DNA of 64,000 nt from Saprospiraceae bacterium (GCA_020437105.1 JAGQWR010000082.1:1-64000); one strand, 5' to 3'; positions 43,984-54,865 are shown, counted from the stretch's first letter. Notes: generated by a model from the letters alone, not told the origin. Numbers and translations are program-made.

Positions 43984-46900
43984 ATGAAACAAAGGTTACA
44001 CCGAATTTTTTGGTTGGCCCTCTTGTGTTTGCCGGGTCTTACACCCCTTTACGGTCAATTTGATTTTAGCTATCCGGGTCCGGGCAGCTTTAGTCTGGAT
44101 AGTAATTGTGAAGCTATACTCGACTTTGACGGGATGCCACCCGTTGTTACTTCAAATATAGGTGCGAATATTGTCCCGCCGACAGGTGTGGATGCTGTGC
44201 TGACAGGATATGCCTTAAACGGCGTCGTTGATGGAGTGCAAACCCTTACTGTCGCATTCATCGCAGCAGATGATATGTCGAATGTAGATACCTTCTATTT
44301 TGACATTGACTTTGTGGATGGCATTGCGCCTGTTTTTAACAATCCACCACCAGCAAATCTGGTAGTGGATTGTTACGGAGATATTCCGGCTCCCTTTATT
44401 ATGGTAGCGGAAGATAATTGTGATGGCAGCATTTTTGCCAATGCCGTTGACACCCCACCGCTTTCGGGGCCGAATTGTGTCTCGCCTATCGTGATCACAC
44501 GAAGCTGGACAGCCACAGATGATTCGGGAAATGCCACTACGATTTCACATCAAATTACAGTAGGTGTTGATAACGAAGCGCCAACAATTGGAACGCCCCC
44601 AGCAGACGGTTCCGGTGATTGTGCTGTTGCAAACGCTGCTTACAACACCTGGCTTATCACCCAGCAAAATACAATCCTGGCTACCGGGTCGGATAATTGT
44701 AATGTGTTGACTCTGACACATGACGGCCCCCCTTTTGTTGCAGGCGATTGCCAGACCATTGTGGTGACATTTATGTTGGAAGACGGTTGCGGACAGGTTG
44801 CAACAGCATCGGCTTCTTTTGAGATCATCGACAACAATCCGCCTGTACTGGCAAATGTTCCCATGGATACAACCATTGCCTGTGGCGAACAAATTCCGGT
44901 GGCTCCCACCGTAACGGCCTCTGATAATTGTGACCTCAACCTGCCAGCTGTTAGTTTTAACAGCAGCGACGATCAAACAGCAAACGGCTCTTGCTCGGAT
45001 GCAAACTATACTATTACCCGCACCTGGTCTGTTTCAGACAATTGCGGAAATATGGCTATGGAAACGCAGGTGATCACCGTTGTTGATACCGTGGCACCTT
45101 TGTTTACTGTTCCGGTGGATACTACCCTTGATTGTGGTTCGGATGTGTCGCCGGCTACTACCGGCGAAATTGACCCACTCAGCATTTCAGATAACTGCTT
45201 GGCTGGCTTTATCATCGGTTTTTCGGATGATTCGACAACCCTTGGCTGCCCGCAAAATTTGGATATTGCCCGTACCTGGATGGTTGGTGATTCCTGTGGA
45301 AATATTCGATCTATCGTACAGCATATCTTCCTGATAGACACGATTGCCCCAAGCTTTACACCTCCGGCACAAGACACGATCTACCTGGCCTGCGATGCCT
45401 CCACCAATCCTGCTGATACTGGGATGCCAACAGATTTGGCAGACAATTGCGACGCACAGGTAAGTTTGACACATACAGATCTTTTTACAGATCAGGTTTG
45501 TACAAACAGTTTTACGATCCTGCGGACCTGGTATGTGGAAGATGCCTGTGGTAATATAGATTCGACACAACAGCATTTAATTCTTCAGGATTTGTTGGCC
45601 CCGGTTTTTACGCAGGCCGCAGCAGATGAAAATATTGACTGTACCACGAATGCAGACGCCGAACAGGCATTTGCCGATTGGGTGGCTGCAAATGGCAATG
45701 CACTTGCCGTAGATAATTGTTCAAATTCGATTAGTTGGATGGCCGTAAATGCCGGCACCAATGTGTCTCCAAATTTGCCACCTACAGACTGTATGCCAGT
45801 GGTCATTGGTGTTTACAGACAGCAGACTGTAGATTTTATTGTTATTGATGAATGCCTAAACGCTGATACCACGACAGCAACATTCACTGTTTTTGACAAT
45901 ACGCCACCATCAATTACTTCTTGTCCGCAGAATACCACTATTGGTACCGATCCGGGCGTTTGTGAAGGAACTATTCTTCTTACGCCGCCGAATATTGTGG
46001 AAGGTTGTGGAAATGAACCTTTAAATTTAAGTTATGAGCAGGCCCTGATGATCATGGGACCTGGCGGTATGGTTGATACCCTGGAAACACCTATTTCTAA
46101 TTTGAATTTCCAGATAGGAGTAGCCAGCTCACCGGTTCAGGCGAGCGGCGATGTGACACTCACTATTTCTCTGGAGAATGTAGATGCAGAAAGTCCGACA
46201 GAATTCCTGCTCATCTACGGAGAAGACGGTTCTTTTCTGGGAAACACGAATTTGACGCCGGTTCAGTGTGATTCTTCTCAAACCACCTTTACGATTTCGG
46301 CCAGCACATTTAATGCCTGGGCCTTTGATGGTATTGTTGAAATTACAGCTATTCCAAATGATCCGGCACCGCTTCCGGGACGATTTACCGTAAATGCGAT
46401 TTGTTCAGGCGGTACCGTTCGCGCAAATCTGGCTTATCCGGCAACCAGCCCGGAAGGCACCAGAATGGAATACAGTGTGGATGGTGGCCCAAGAATACTT
46501 GTCGATCCGATCGGTCCGTTTTTTGTAACGCTTCCTTTAGGTACAAACCCGATAACGTATTATGTAACCGACTGTGCCGGAAATGAAAGCACCTGCTCGT
46601 TTGAAATCACCGTTGAGGACATGGAACCACCCGTCATTGACTGTCCGGATGATTTTAGTGTATCCACTGATTTAAATGAGTGTACGGCCTTGGTAGAGAT
46701 ACCGATTCCGGAAGGCGTTACGGATAATTGTGCAGTGACGGAATTAGTTGTTGCTACTCAGCCAAGTAATCCCCAGGATGCATTCATGACCTTTACCATA
46801 AATCCGAATTTAGGGGTATATAATGCCGATGACAAAGCATTCATCTTTACTGGCTTGAGTCCAACTGCGGTAGGTGATGTAATCCTGAGTTTTACCATCA

Positions 46901-49900
46901 CGGGTGATATAGAATCCGCCGGAGAATATTTTGAAATATTAGATCCAATGGGAAATCCTATTGGAACGACAGAGATTGGTCAGCCACATGTTACACCCGG
47001 CGATTGTAATACGCCTTCGGTAGCTACTTTTATCATTCCGGCTGCGACCTTTAACAACTGGGCCTTATTTGGATTTTTTGCCATTGTAGCAGATTCAAAT
47101 ATTGATTTTCCGGTGCCGCCTCCAGTGCCAGATCCGGGTATTAATCCATGTAATCCGGGCGCTGTAAATAACAATGGTGATCCGGATGGGATCAGTACCA
47201 TAAGCTGTACCTTAAGTTATGGAACCGTAATTCCAACCTTTTTTGCTACCGGGGCAACCACTATTCCAAATACGGAATTGACCAGTGCCTTAATTCCTCC
47301 TGTTGAGGAATTAAATCAGGGAGTAACTACAGTCTCCTATATTGTATCCGACTTTTACGGAAATATAGATACCTGCTCCTTTGATATTACGGTATCCGAT
47401 AATCAGGCTCCAACAGCCGCCTGCCAATCAAGTATCGTTTACATTGATCCTTCCGGACTGGTTACAGATGCCATATTGCCGGAAGAGGTGGATGCGGGTA
47501 GCTTTGATAACTGTGCGATCCAGAGCTTATCTGTTTCGCCGGATTTGATTACCTGTGACATGATCGGAGATACGATTCAGGTCGTACTCACTGTTGTGGA
47601 TGAATCGGGAAATACAGCTGGTTGCAATGGCTTCGTCCGGGTGGAAGGAGAAGCGCCAGAGCCAAGCTTTTTCATTGCTGCTTGTGGAAGTGATACCCTG
47701 TTCCTTTTTGCAAACCCGCCGGGCAATCCCAACAATTATATTTATAGCTGGACAGGACCGGGCTTTTCTTCTTCCCAGGCGAATCCCGTGATTCCGAATG
47801 TGACCAGCGCCAACCAGGGTACCTATACTGTTACCATCGAAGGTTTAACAGGCTGTAAATCGGATGGAGAAATCCAGGTGCCTATTTCTGACCTGCCGGT
47901 TACTCCTGTGATTTTCTTTACAGATAATGATATCTGCTCTAATAATAACATTGTTTTAAAAACTACGGCACCTCCGGGAGGAAGCTCCCTTCAGTACCAG
48001 TGGTATAGTGGAGATTCGCCAAATGGCTTTCTGCTTGCAACAACATCTGTCCCTTCTTACACATATCCGGGCCCTCATATGGCTGGTGATAGTTGTTTTT
48101 ATGTGATTATTATTCGAGATGGCTGTGTGTCAAATCCATCTGCCTCCGAATGTGTCCATATTACAGCTGTTCCTACGGCGCAGACTAATGATGCTGTAAT
48201 AGATGTTTGTGAAGGAGGCGTTATTGTGCTTGGTTCACCAAGTACCGGCCCCGGGTATATGTACCATTGGGTAGGCCCCGACAACTACGAGTCCTTTTCA
48301 CAAAACCCGGCAGCCATTTTGAGTGCTGAGTTAGTGGACGACGGTTTATATACATTAACTACATCTGTTAATGGTTGTATATCGGCACCTGCTTTTACGG
48401 TAGTCAATGTGCTCGAAAAACCTGAAACACCGGAGGTCGGAAATAATACTTCTGTAAACCAACCTGCCTGTATCGGTGATACGATTATCCTGATGACGAA
48501 TCTGGAAGGACTGACAACTTATTTGTGGGATGGTCCGGGTACCTTGAGTTTCCAAACAGATACCAGTATCCTGATTCTGGAAAATGCGATCCAGTCTTAT
48601 GCAGGTAACTGGACGCTGGAAGTGGTCGATAATTTATGTGTTTCAGATCCATCGGAACCAACAACTGTATTTGTGTCAAACCTGCCTGTTGTGCAGGCAT
48701 TGAGTAATAGTCCCGTTTGTGATAATGAACAGTTGATGCTATCTGTAAACCAGACCCCTGGTGCAATCTACGAATGGGAAATGCCCAATCAGCAAATTTT
48801 GATCGGGCAGCAACAAACCATCAACAACCCAATTGCCGGCGTTTATACAGTTACGGTAACCAGTAATGTGGGTTGTGAAAACACGGATGACGTTTCGGTA
48901 ATTGTAAATGAAGCACCGACTATTACAAGTGTGAGCAATAATGCACCTGCTTGTCCGGAAGGACCGACAGATGTTTGCCTCTTTGCAACGATTTTCCCGG
49001 AAGATGATGGTACTTATGATTACCAATGGATGAATATCAATAATATGGTAGTATCTGTGGATTCTGTCGGCAAATTATTGAATGCTATCCCGGCTTTGGT
49101 AAATGGAGAATATACACTAGAGGTTACTGATGGAAACGGTTGCGTAACAGAGTCGGCACCGACGCTTATTGACATGGGCTTCATTTTAGCCGATCCGACA
49201 ACACCCGTGCCGAACCCGCTAGCAAGTTCTTATTGTGAAGGCGATGTAATTAGTTTACAGACAACAGATTTGTTTCAGGGCGCCTCCGAAATCTATCAGT
49301 GGATTACCCCTGTCGGGAATTTCCAGTCTAGTGGCCCTTCGATTCAATTGCCTCCGCTTACGCTGGATAATGATGGAAGTGGATATGCGGTATATGTAGT
49401 TGTGGATGGGTGTGAGACAGATACTTCGGCACTAAGCTCCATTGCAGTAAACCCGATCCCAAGTGGTACGGTTACAAGTAATAGTCCGGTTTGCCAAGGC
49501 GATCAGATCTTATTACAGTTTGTCAATTGTATTCCGGGAGCAGAGTATGAATGGTTTGGTCCACCGCCCTTTAGTTCGTCAAATTGCAATCCGGTAATCC
49601 CGAATGCAAATCCGGCGCAGAATACTGGCACTTATACACTGGTAGTTGACCTGGACGGTTGTGTTTCAGAACCACTGACCACCTTTGTTACGGTCAATAA
49701 TTCGCCAACTAAACCGGTTGTCAACAATAGTGGGGATGTGTGTATTGATGCACCAGGTGCTTCCTTAACGCTTTCCATTACACCGGCTTCTTCGACGCCG
49801 GGAGCGCTTTATGCCTGGTATTATAATGGACAGTCAATTGGACTGCCAAGCGGTTTATTGACCCTTACCATTACGGATTTCAGTCAATTTAGCCAGGGGC

Positions 49901-51306
49901 AATATGAATTCACAGCAGTGGCAATTCTTAATGATTGCGAGTCACCATTATCTGTGCCCACTATCGTGAATATGTATGAAACGCCATCATCAGTCGCTAA
50001 TGCAGGACCCAACGTAAACTTCTGCGAAAATGAACAGGTTCTTCTGAATGCGACGCCGCCTTCACAGGGTACGGGATTGTGGAGCCAACAATTTGGAAAC
50101 CCGGCAGGGGCAATGATTGTAAATCCGGATATGGGCTCCACATCTGTAATGGGAACTGTTGCCGGTAGCACCTATAATTTTATCTGGTCACTTTCAAACG
50201 GGGCCTGTGTAAATTATTCTGTTGATACCATGCAGGTCTTTATAGACATTATTGAAGCGGCAAATGCCGGTGCTGATATTGAGATATGTGATGGAAATTC
50301 GGTTAACCTGAATTCTTTTTTCCCGGTAACGGGTATTGCCTCCTGGTCACAGCCTGGAAGTCAGGCGGATTTAGGTGTTGTAATTGTGGATCCACAAGAT
50401 CCTCAAACGCAGATAACAGGATTGGTGCCCGGAAATACCTACTTGTTTTTCTGGACCCTGGCAGATAATGGTTGCGGCATATCTGTAGATGAGGTAGAAG
50501 TTTTTGTTTCGGATGCAGAATCTGTAGCTGGTCAGGATTTCTTTGAATGTGGAGACGGCTGTACCTTCCTGGGAGCCAGCGAACCAGCAATAGCACAGGG
50601 GATGTGGTCTTCTCCTGATCCTGATATTACCTTCGAAGATGTATTTGATAATCAATCTGAAGTTTGTAATCTGAGTCCGGGTGAAAACATTTTTATCTGG
50701 ACACTCAATAATGGAGATTGTGGCCCGGATGGTGTTGATACCGTCATTGTGCAATACAAATATTTGCCACTTGCAGAAACAGACAATGTGTTGGTAGAAT
50801 TTGCAGACTTCATAACATTTGATGTTTCAACAAATGATTTTATTCCGAACGACTATTTTATTGAAGCGCTGACTTCTCCCGAGCATGGAATACTAACAGA
50901 CTTGGGGAACGGTCAATTTAGCTACCAGGCAGAGAATAATTACATCGGCCCGGATGAATTCACCTATCAGCTCTGTAGTGAATCCTGCGATTGCTCAGAA
51001 GCAACGGTCTTCTTTGATATTGGCCGGGATGCGGCCTGTGTGGTGCCGTCGATCATTACGCCCAATGGCGATGGTGTAAACGATGATTTTGTAGTGCCTT
51101 GCCTGGCAGAGTCCAATGCGTTTCCAAATAGTGAAGTATCTATCTTCAATCAATGGGGAGATGAGGTATTCCGGGCTTCACCCTATCTCAATAACTGGAA
51201 CGGGATGTATAATGGGGAACCAGTACCAGTTGGTACTTATTTTTACGTACTCAATTTTGGAGACGGTTCGCAAATTAAAACCGGGTTCCTGGTTGTTCAC
51301 AGATAA
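43984..51306 (+). CDS. giant HYR/Ig-repeat surface protein with T9SS type B sorting domain
   Basis: 2440 aa from ATG 43984, which gives a signal peptide (MKQRLHRIFWLALLCLPGL). Residues about 100-650 are HYR-like modules of 80-95 aa, each with conserved Cys and the DNC/DxxGN pattern. Two unrelated beta-sandwich insertions lie near 690-790 and 920-1050, framed by further HYR modules. From about 1220 to 2250 there are Ig/PKD-like repeats beginning SPVC(D/Q)(N/G). A cadherin-like module (about 2260-2345) precedes the gliding-motility-type C-terminal domain (SIITPNGDGVNDDF to the end). It should be exported by T9SS and displayed as an adhesin. Confidence 0.92.
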   Translation: MKQRLHRIFWLALLCLPGLTPLYGQFDFSYPGPGSFSLDSNCEAILDFDGMPPVVTSNIGANIVPPTGVDAVLTGYALNGVVDGVQTLTVAFIAADDMSNVDTFYFDIDFVDGIAPVFNNPPPANLVVDCYGDIPAPFIMVAEDNCDGSIFANAVDTPPLSGPNCVSPIVITRSWTATDDSGNATTISHQITVGVDNEAPTIGTPPADGSGDCAVANAAYNTWLITQQNTILATGSDNCNVLTLTHDGPPFVAGDCQTIVVTFMLEDGCGQVATASASFEIIDNNPPVLANVPMDTTIACGEQIPVAPTVTASDNCDLNLPAVSFNSSDDQTANGSCSDANYTITRTWSVSDNCGNMAMETQVITVVDTVAPLFTVPVDTTLDCGSDVSPATTGEIDPLSISDNCLAGFIIGFSDDSTTLGCPQNLDIARTWMVGDSCGNIRSIVQHIFLIDTIAPSFTPPAQDTIYLACDASTNPADTGMPTDLADNCDAQVSLTHTDLFTDQVCTNSFTILRTWYVEDACGNIDSTQQHLILQDLLAPVFTQAAADENIDCTTNADAEQAFADWVAANGNALAVDNCSNSISWMAVNAGTNVSPNLPPTDCMPVVIGVYRQQTVDFIVIDECLNADTTTATFTVFDNTPPSITSCPQNTTIGTDPGVCEGTILLTPPNIVEGCGNEPLNLSYEQALMIMGPGGMVDTLETPISNLNFQIGVASSPVQASGDVTLTISLENVDAESPTEFLLIYGEDGSFLGNTNLTPVQCDSSQTTFTISASTFNAWAFDGIVEITAIPNDPAPLPGRFTVNAICSGGTVRANLAYPATSPEGTRMEYSVDGGPRILVDPIGPFFVTLPLGTNPITYYVTDCAGNESTCSFEITVEDMEPPVIDCPDDFSVSTDLNECTALVEIPIPEGVTDNCAVTELVVATQPSNPQDAFMTFTINPNLGVYNADDKAFIFTGLSPTAVGDVILSFTITGDIESAGEYFEILDPMGNPIGTTEIGQPHVTPGDCNTPSVATFIIPAATFNNWALFGFFAIVADSNIDFPVPPPVPDPGINPCNPGAVNNNGDPDGISTISCTLSYGTVIPTFFATGATTIPNTELTSALIPPVEELNQGVTTVSYIVSDFYGNIDTCSFDITVSDNQAPTAACQSSIVYIDPSGLVTDAILPEEVDAGSFDNCAIQSLSVSPDLITCDMIGDTIQVVLTVVDESGNTAGCNGFVRVEGEAPEPSFFIAACGSDTLFLFANPPGNPNNYIYSWTGPGFSSSQANPVIPNVTSANQGTYTVTIEGLTGCKSDGEIQVPISDLPVTPVIFFTDNDICSNNNIVLKTTAPPGGSSLQYQWYSGDSPNGFLLATTSVPSYTYPGPHMAGDSCFYVIIIRDGCVSNPSASECVHITAVPTAQTNDAVIDVCEGGVIVLGSPSTGPGYMYHWVGPDNYESFSQNPAAILSAELVDDGLYTLTTSVNGCISAPAFTVVNVLEKPETPEVGNNTSVNQPACIGDTIILMTNLEGLTTYLWDGPGTLSFQTDTSILILENAIQSYAGNWTLEVVDNLCVSDPSEPTTVFVSNLPVVQALSNSPVCDNEQLMLSVNQTPGAIYEWEMPNQQILIGQQQTINNPIAGVYTVTVTSNVGCENTDDVSVIVNEAPTITSVSNNAPACPEGPTDVCLFATIFPEDDGTYDYQWMNINNMVVSVDSVGKLLNAIPALVNGEYTLEVTDGNGCVTESAPTLIDMGFILADPTTPVPNPLASSYCEGDVISLQTTDLFQGASEIYQWITPVGNFQSSGPSIQLPPLTLDNDGSGYAVYVVVDGCETDTSALSSIAVNPIPSGTVTSNSPVCQGDQILLQFVNCIPGAEYEWFGPPPFSSSNCNPVIPNANPAQNTGTYTLVVDLDGCVSEPLTTFVTVNNSPTKPVVNNSGDVCIDAPGASLTLSITPASSTPGALYAWYYNGQSIGLPSGLLTLTITDFSQFSQGQYEFTAVAILNDCESPLSVPTIVNMYETPSSVANAGPNVNFCENEQVLLNATPPSQGTGLWSQQFGNPAGAMIVNPDMGSTSVMGTVAGSTYNFIWSLSNGACVNYSVDTMQVFIDIIEAANAGADIEICDGNSVNLNSFFPVTGIASWSQPGSQADLGVVIVDPQDPQTQITGLVPGNTYLFFWTLADNGCGISVDEVEVFVSDAESVAGQDFFECGDGCTFLGASEPAIAQGMWSSPDPDITFEDVFDNQSEVCNLSPGENIFIWTLNNGDCGPDGVDTVIVQYKYLPLAETDNVLVEFADFITFDVSTNDFIPNDYFIEALTSPEHGILTDLGNGQFSYQAENNYIGPDEFTYQLCSESCDCSEATVFFDIGRDAACVVPSIITPNGDGVNDDFVVPCLAESNAFPNSEVSIFNQWGDEVFRASPYLNNWNGMYNGEPVPVGTYFYVLNFGDGSQIKTGFLVVHR

Positions 51307-51317
51307 ATAAACAGAGC

Positions 51318-51344
51318 GCGGCCCGGGGCGTAGCTTCGGGCCGC
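51318..51344 (+). other. strong GC hairpin between the adhesin and sprF-like genes
   Basis: GCGGCCCG (51318-51325) and CGGGCCGC (51337-51344) form a perfect 8-bp stem with an 11-nt loop, 12 bp after the adhesin stop and without a T tract. It may protect the upstream mRNA end or lower read-through. Confidence 0.6.
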
Positions 51345-51371
51345 CATCCCAAACCGAAAAAAGCAAATTGT

Positions 51372-52325
51372 ATGAGATCCATACTTACACTGACAGTTTT
51401 TCTGTTTCTATGCTTTCAAGGGAGTGCGCAGCAACAGGCTCAGTACACCCAGTTCATGTATTACAAACTCGGGTATAATCCGGGGTATGCAGGATCCAGC
51501 GAGTCGCCTTGTATTTCGGCAATTGTTCGATCACAGTGGATCGGCCTGGAAGGCGCTCCACAAACGCAGATCGTTACCTATGCGATGCCGCTTGTTAACC
51601 AACGAGTGGGAATAGGTGGTATCCTGCATCGGGAAACGGTTGGTATCACCGAATCCATTACCTTCAACGGTATTTATTCTTACCGCTTTCGACTAGGAAG
51701 AGGTTATGTCGGATTAGGGCTTCAGGGATCGATCCGATCATTCCGAATGGATTTTATGGATGATCGGCTTGTAAGTACACAGCCACTGGCAATAGACCAA
51801 AGTATCCCGGGAGGTACGCAACAGAAATTTATTTTTAATGCAGGCGCTGGAGTCTATTATTCAGGCGAACAGTACTATGTCGGGTTTTCAGTGCCTCGCA
51901 TAATTGACAATAATATTGATTTTGGCAATTCTACACTGGAAGTCAGTCGCGAATTGCGCCACTTCTATTTTATGGGAGGGGTATCGATTCCGTTGAGTGA
52001 TAATACCAGTTTGCAGCCTCAAATTCTGATCAAGTATGTGGATAATTCTCCCTTTGATGCCGATTTCAATGTTACCCTCAACATCATTAACAAGTATATG
52101 GCCGGCTTAACCTATCGATTAGGTGGATCATCAACTACAGGTTTTGGAGAATCGTTAGACATTATGTTGGCGGCACAAATTTCCAGAAATTTACTTTTTG
52201 GAGTTTCATACGATATTACCCTGTCGGACCTAAAGGATTACAATACAGGTAGTATTGAGGCATTATTGCGATTCTGCATAAATCAGGCGGAAGGGGATGA
52301 GTATATCAACCCACGCTTTTTTTAG
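51372..52325 (+). CDS. PorP/SprF-family T9SS-associated outer-membrane protein
   Basis: 317 aa. A signal peptide (to about residue 20) is followed by the family opening QYTQFMYYKLGYNPGYAGS and a beta-barrel of repeated strands, ending LRFCINQ. Family members are paired with individual T9SS type B cargo and help anchor or export it, as SprF does for SprB. Its position 65 bp after the giant adhesin fits that partnership. Confidence 0.92.
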   Translation: MRSILTLTVFLFLCFQGSAQQQAQYTQFMYYKLGYNPGYAGSSESPCISAIVRSQWIGLEGAPQTQIVTYAMPLVNQRVGIGGILHRETVGITESITFNGIYSYRFRLGRGYVGLGLQGSIRSFRMDFMDDRLVSTQPLAIDQSIPGGTQQKFIFNAGAGVYYSGEQYYVGFSVPRIIDNNIDFGNSTLEVSRELRHFYFMGGVSIPLSDNTSLQPQILIKYVDNSPFDADFNVTLNIINKYMAGLTYRLGGSSTTGFGESLDIMLAAQISRNLLFGVSYDITLSDLKDYNTGSIEALLRFCINQAEGDEYINPRFF

Positions 52326-52423
52326 CCGTTCCTGCTTCGAAATAATGATAGTAGAAAGTACTAGCGACCGGACCGGGTTCGTTAGACGAGTGCTATGCAT
52401 TCAACAAATTAGAAAAAATCACA

Positions 52424-52431
52424 TATTTTTG
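52424..52431 (+). promoter_or_regulatory. candidate -7 box of the PD40-OmpA gene
   Basis: TATTTTTG fits TAnnTTTG, 86 bp before the start codon. There is no clear -33 box. Confidence 0.4.
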
Positions 52432-52516
52432 TTGAGTACTGGAAAAATTACCAGGAACATCTACTACCCTTCGGAATTTTTTATTGATTTCTGCTATCCA
52501 TCCAAGTTTTAAACTC

Positions 52517-54595
52517 ATGAAAACAAACCAACGAAATTTGCTCCGCTTGGCGCTCTTTATGATCCTCCTGTCAATGACGGGTATTATTTGGGCTCAACCA
52601 ACGACATCTAAGTCAAAGTCTTCGGATAAGTTATATGAAAAAGGGGAGTTAAACCCCAATATTGCCATTCGGAATTCTGTACTGATCAATACAGAGCACC
52701 TGGATTTTTCACCGGCTTTTTATCAAAATGGAATCGTTTATGTTTCCAGCCGTTACCAGAATGGCCCGATAGATAAAAAAATCGGAGAAACTTTTTTCGA
52801 ACTATTTTATGCGGAGTTGGATAAAGAAGGCAACCCCTTAGAACCGCAAGACTTTTCTGTAAATGTAAATTCACAGACCCATGAGGGGCCTGTAACTTTC
52901 AATAAGGCAGGGAACAGAATTTATTTTACACGCAATAATATGCACAAAGGAGTGCGCCAGGCAGATTCCAGAGATGTTACACGTCTGAAAATTTATGAAG
53001 CAGAAAAAGGCGTTTTTGATTGGGAGAACGTACGCGAATTACCCTTTAACAGCGATGAGTATTCCTGCATGCATCCATCCCTTTCAGCCGACGGCCGCCG
53101 CTTATACTTTTCTTCGGATATGCCGGGAGGTTATGGTGGATATGATTTATATGTAGTTGAAAAGGTAGGTGATAGCTGGACTCAGCCACTCAATTTGGGA
53201 CAGGAGGTCAATACCACACAAAATGAGGTTTTCCCTTTTATTCACGACAGTGGCATGTTATTCTTTTCATCAGACGGACACGAAGGATATGGTGGGCTTG
53301 ATATTTTTATGATCAATGTTAGTGGCCAGTCCTGGAGTAAGGTTTTCAACCTCGGAATGCCCCTAAACTCAGCCAGATCTGATCTGGGCTTCATCCTTAA
53401 TCCAGAAGGCACCATGGGCTTTTTTGCATCTGATCGGGCTGGCGGTTACGGAAAAGATGATATTTATCGAATCATTTTGCCGGAAGGATTAAAAGGTATT
53501 AATAGTGTGCTTGAATTACCATCGAAGTTGATTGTATTTAACTCCGAAACGAATGAACGCATCCCAACGGCCTCCGTAAGAGCCTTTGAACGTTCTGCAG
53601 ATGGTTTTATCGAAGGGAATGAATTTTATGATGTGCACCTCGTTCCGGCGTCCAATGGATCTGACGAACTGGAAATCAAACTGGTACGTAAACAAGCCTC
53701 CGAGCTTGGAGATCCGCAGCTATATACCGATACAAATGGCGAAGCCGTTTCACGCCTGAAAGCGGAAAAAAGTTATGTGCTGTTGGTTGAAAAAGATGGT
53801 TTTGAAATGGGCGAAGTGCTCTATTCTACTGTTGGTGAAACCGGCCCACAAACAATACGGATTCCGATGCGACCACAGTCTTGTGTGTTACTTTCCGGAA
53901 TTGTCAGCATTCAAAATTATGAATCACCGGTTCCGAATGCAACTATCCGGATCATCAATGAATGTACCAATGATGTGACTGTTGTGGAATCTAATGCAAG
54001 TGGAGAATTTCAGGCCTGCCTGCCTTTCGGATGTAACTTTACTATTCAGGCGGAAAAACAAGGATATACAAAGGGCGCAAATAAAGTTTCTACAGAAACA
54101 GGAACGATGGCTCAATCGCCTTCACTGAATGTAAACCTTCAACTCAATCCGGTCGCTGATAATTTCCTGCGGGAACCTATTAAGGAAGGAACAGTAATCG
54201 TTTTGGAAAACATCTACTACGATTTTAATAAGTCTGCCATCCGCAGAGGCGCAGCCCGCGAGTTGGATGCACTGGTCAATTTAATGAACATATATCCTTC
54301 GATGGAAATCGAAATGATCGCTTATACAGACTCCAGAGGCACGGATGATTACAATATGGAGCTTTCCCTGAAAAGGGCTGAATCCGCCAAACGATACCTG
54401 GAAAGCCAGGGCGTGTCCGGAAATCGGGTAAAGGCCTTTGGGTACGGCGAATCAAAACTTCGAAATGGCTGTAAAGATGGTGTGGAATGTTCAGAAGAAC
54501 AACACCAGTACAATCGGAGAACAGAAGTACGCGTATCCAAAATGGCAGAAAATGTAAAGGTGAAGTATGAATCTTCTGATCCTTTTGGTAACTAA
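52517..54595 (+). CDS. OmpA-family protein with PD40 beta-propeller repeats
   Basis: 692 aa from ATG 52517. Signal peptide (to about residue 30). Residues about 60-330 hold WD40-like PD40 repeats such as SADGRRLYFSSDMPGGYGG, FFSSDGHEGYGGLDIF and GFFASDRAGGYGKDDIY. A carboxypeptidase-regulatory-like beta domain lies near 450-545. The OmpA domain (560-690) has YYDFNKSAIRR and the NRRTEVRV peptidoglycan-binding end. It resembles PorE-type proteins that tie the T9SS to the cell wall. Downstream of the sprF-like gene. Confidence 0.92.
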   Translation: MKTNQRNLLRLALFMILLSMTGIIWAQPTTSKSKSSDKLYEKGELNPNIAIRNSVLINTEHLDFSPAFYQNGIVYVSSRYQNGPIDKKIGETFFELFYAELDKEGNPLEPQDFSVNVNSQTHEGPVTFNKAGNRIYFTRNNMHKGVRQADSRDVTRLKIYEAEKGVFDWENVRELPFNSDEYSCMHPSLSADGRRLYFSSDMPGGYGGYDLYVVEKVGDSWTQPLNLGQEVNTTQNEVFPFIHDSGMLFFSSDGHEGYGGLDIFMINVSGQSWSKVFNLGMPLNSARSDLGFILNPEGTMGFFASDRAGGYGKDDIYRIILPEGLKGINSVLELPSKLIVFNSETNERIPTASVRAFERSADGFIEGNEFYDVHLVPASNGSDELEIKLVRKQASELGDPQLYTDTNGEAVSRLKAEKSYVLLVEKDGFEMGEVLYSTVGETGPQTIRIPMRPQSCVLLSGIVSIQNYESPVPNATIRIINECTNDVTVVESNASGEFQACLPFGCNFTIQAEKQGYTKGANKVSTETGTMAQSPSLNVNLQLNPVADNFLREPIKEGTVIVLENIYYDFNKSAIRRGAARELDALVNLMNIYPSMEIEMIAYTDSRGTDDYNMELSLKRAESAKRYLESQGVSGNRVKAFGYGESKLRNGCKDGVECSEEQHQYNRRTEVRVSKMAENVKVKYESSDPFGN

Positions 54596-54638
54596 ATACG
54601 GATAGAATCTATTTTTTGAATTTATAAAACCATATCAA

Positions 54639-54842
54639 ATGGCCATTTTAAAAGTCATTGAAATCTTAGCAGACTCTCAGGTAAGCTGGGAAGATGCAAC
54701 TCGAAACGCAATCAATCAGGCGAGCAAATCTGTAAAGAACATCCGCTCCGCGTATGTACAAAGCCAAAGCGTAGTTGTTAATGGCGGTAACGTGGATGCA
54801 TTCCGCGTAAACGTCAAAATAACCTTCGAGGTTGACAATTAA
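54639..54842 (+). CDS. dodecin family flavin-binding protein
   Basis: 67 aa, full length for dodecin. The sequence AILKVIEILADSQVSWEDAT...NVDAFRVNVKITFEV matches the family, which forms hollow dodecamers that store or buffer flavins. A Trp sits in the flavin-stacking region (SW at 26-27). It lies between two surface-protein genes, with its own terminator. Confidence 0.93.
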   Translation: MAILKVIEILADSQVSWEDATRNAINQASKSVKNIRSAYVQSQSVVVNGGNVDAFRVNVKITFEVDN

Positions 54843-54865
54843 TTTTACGTATTAACCTTCCATAT

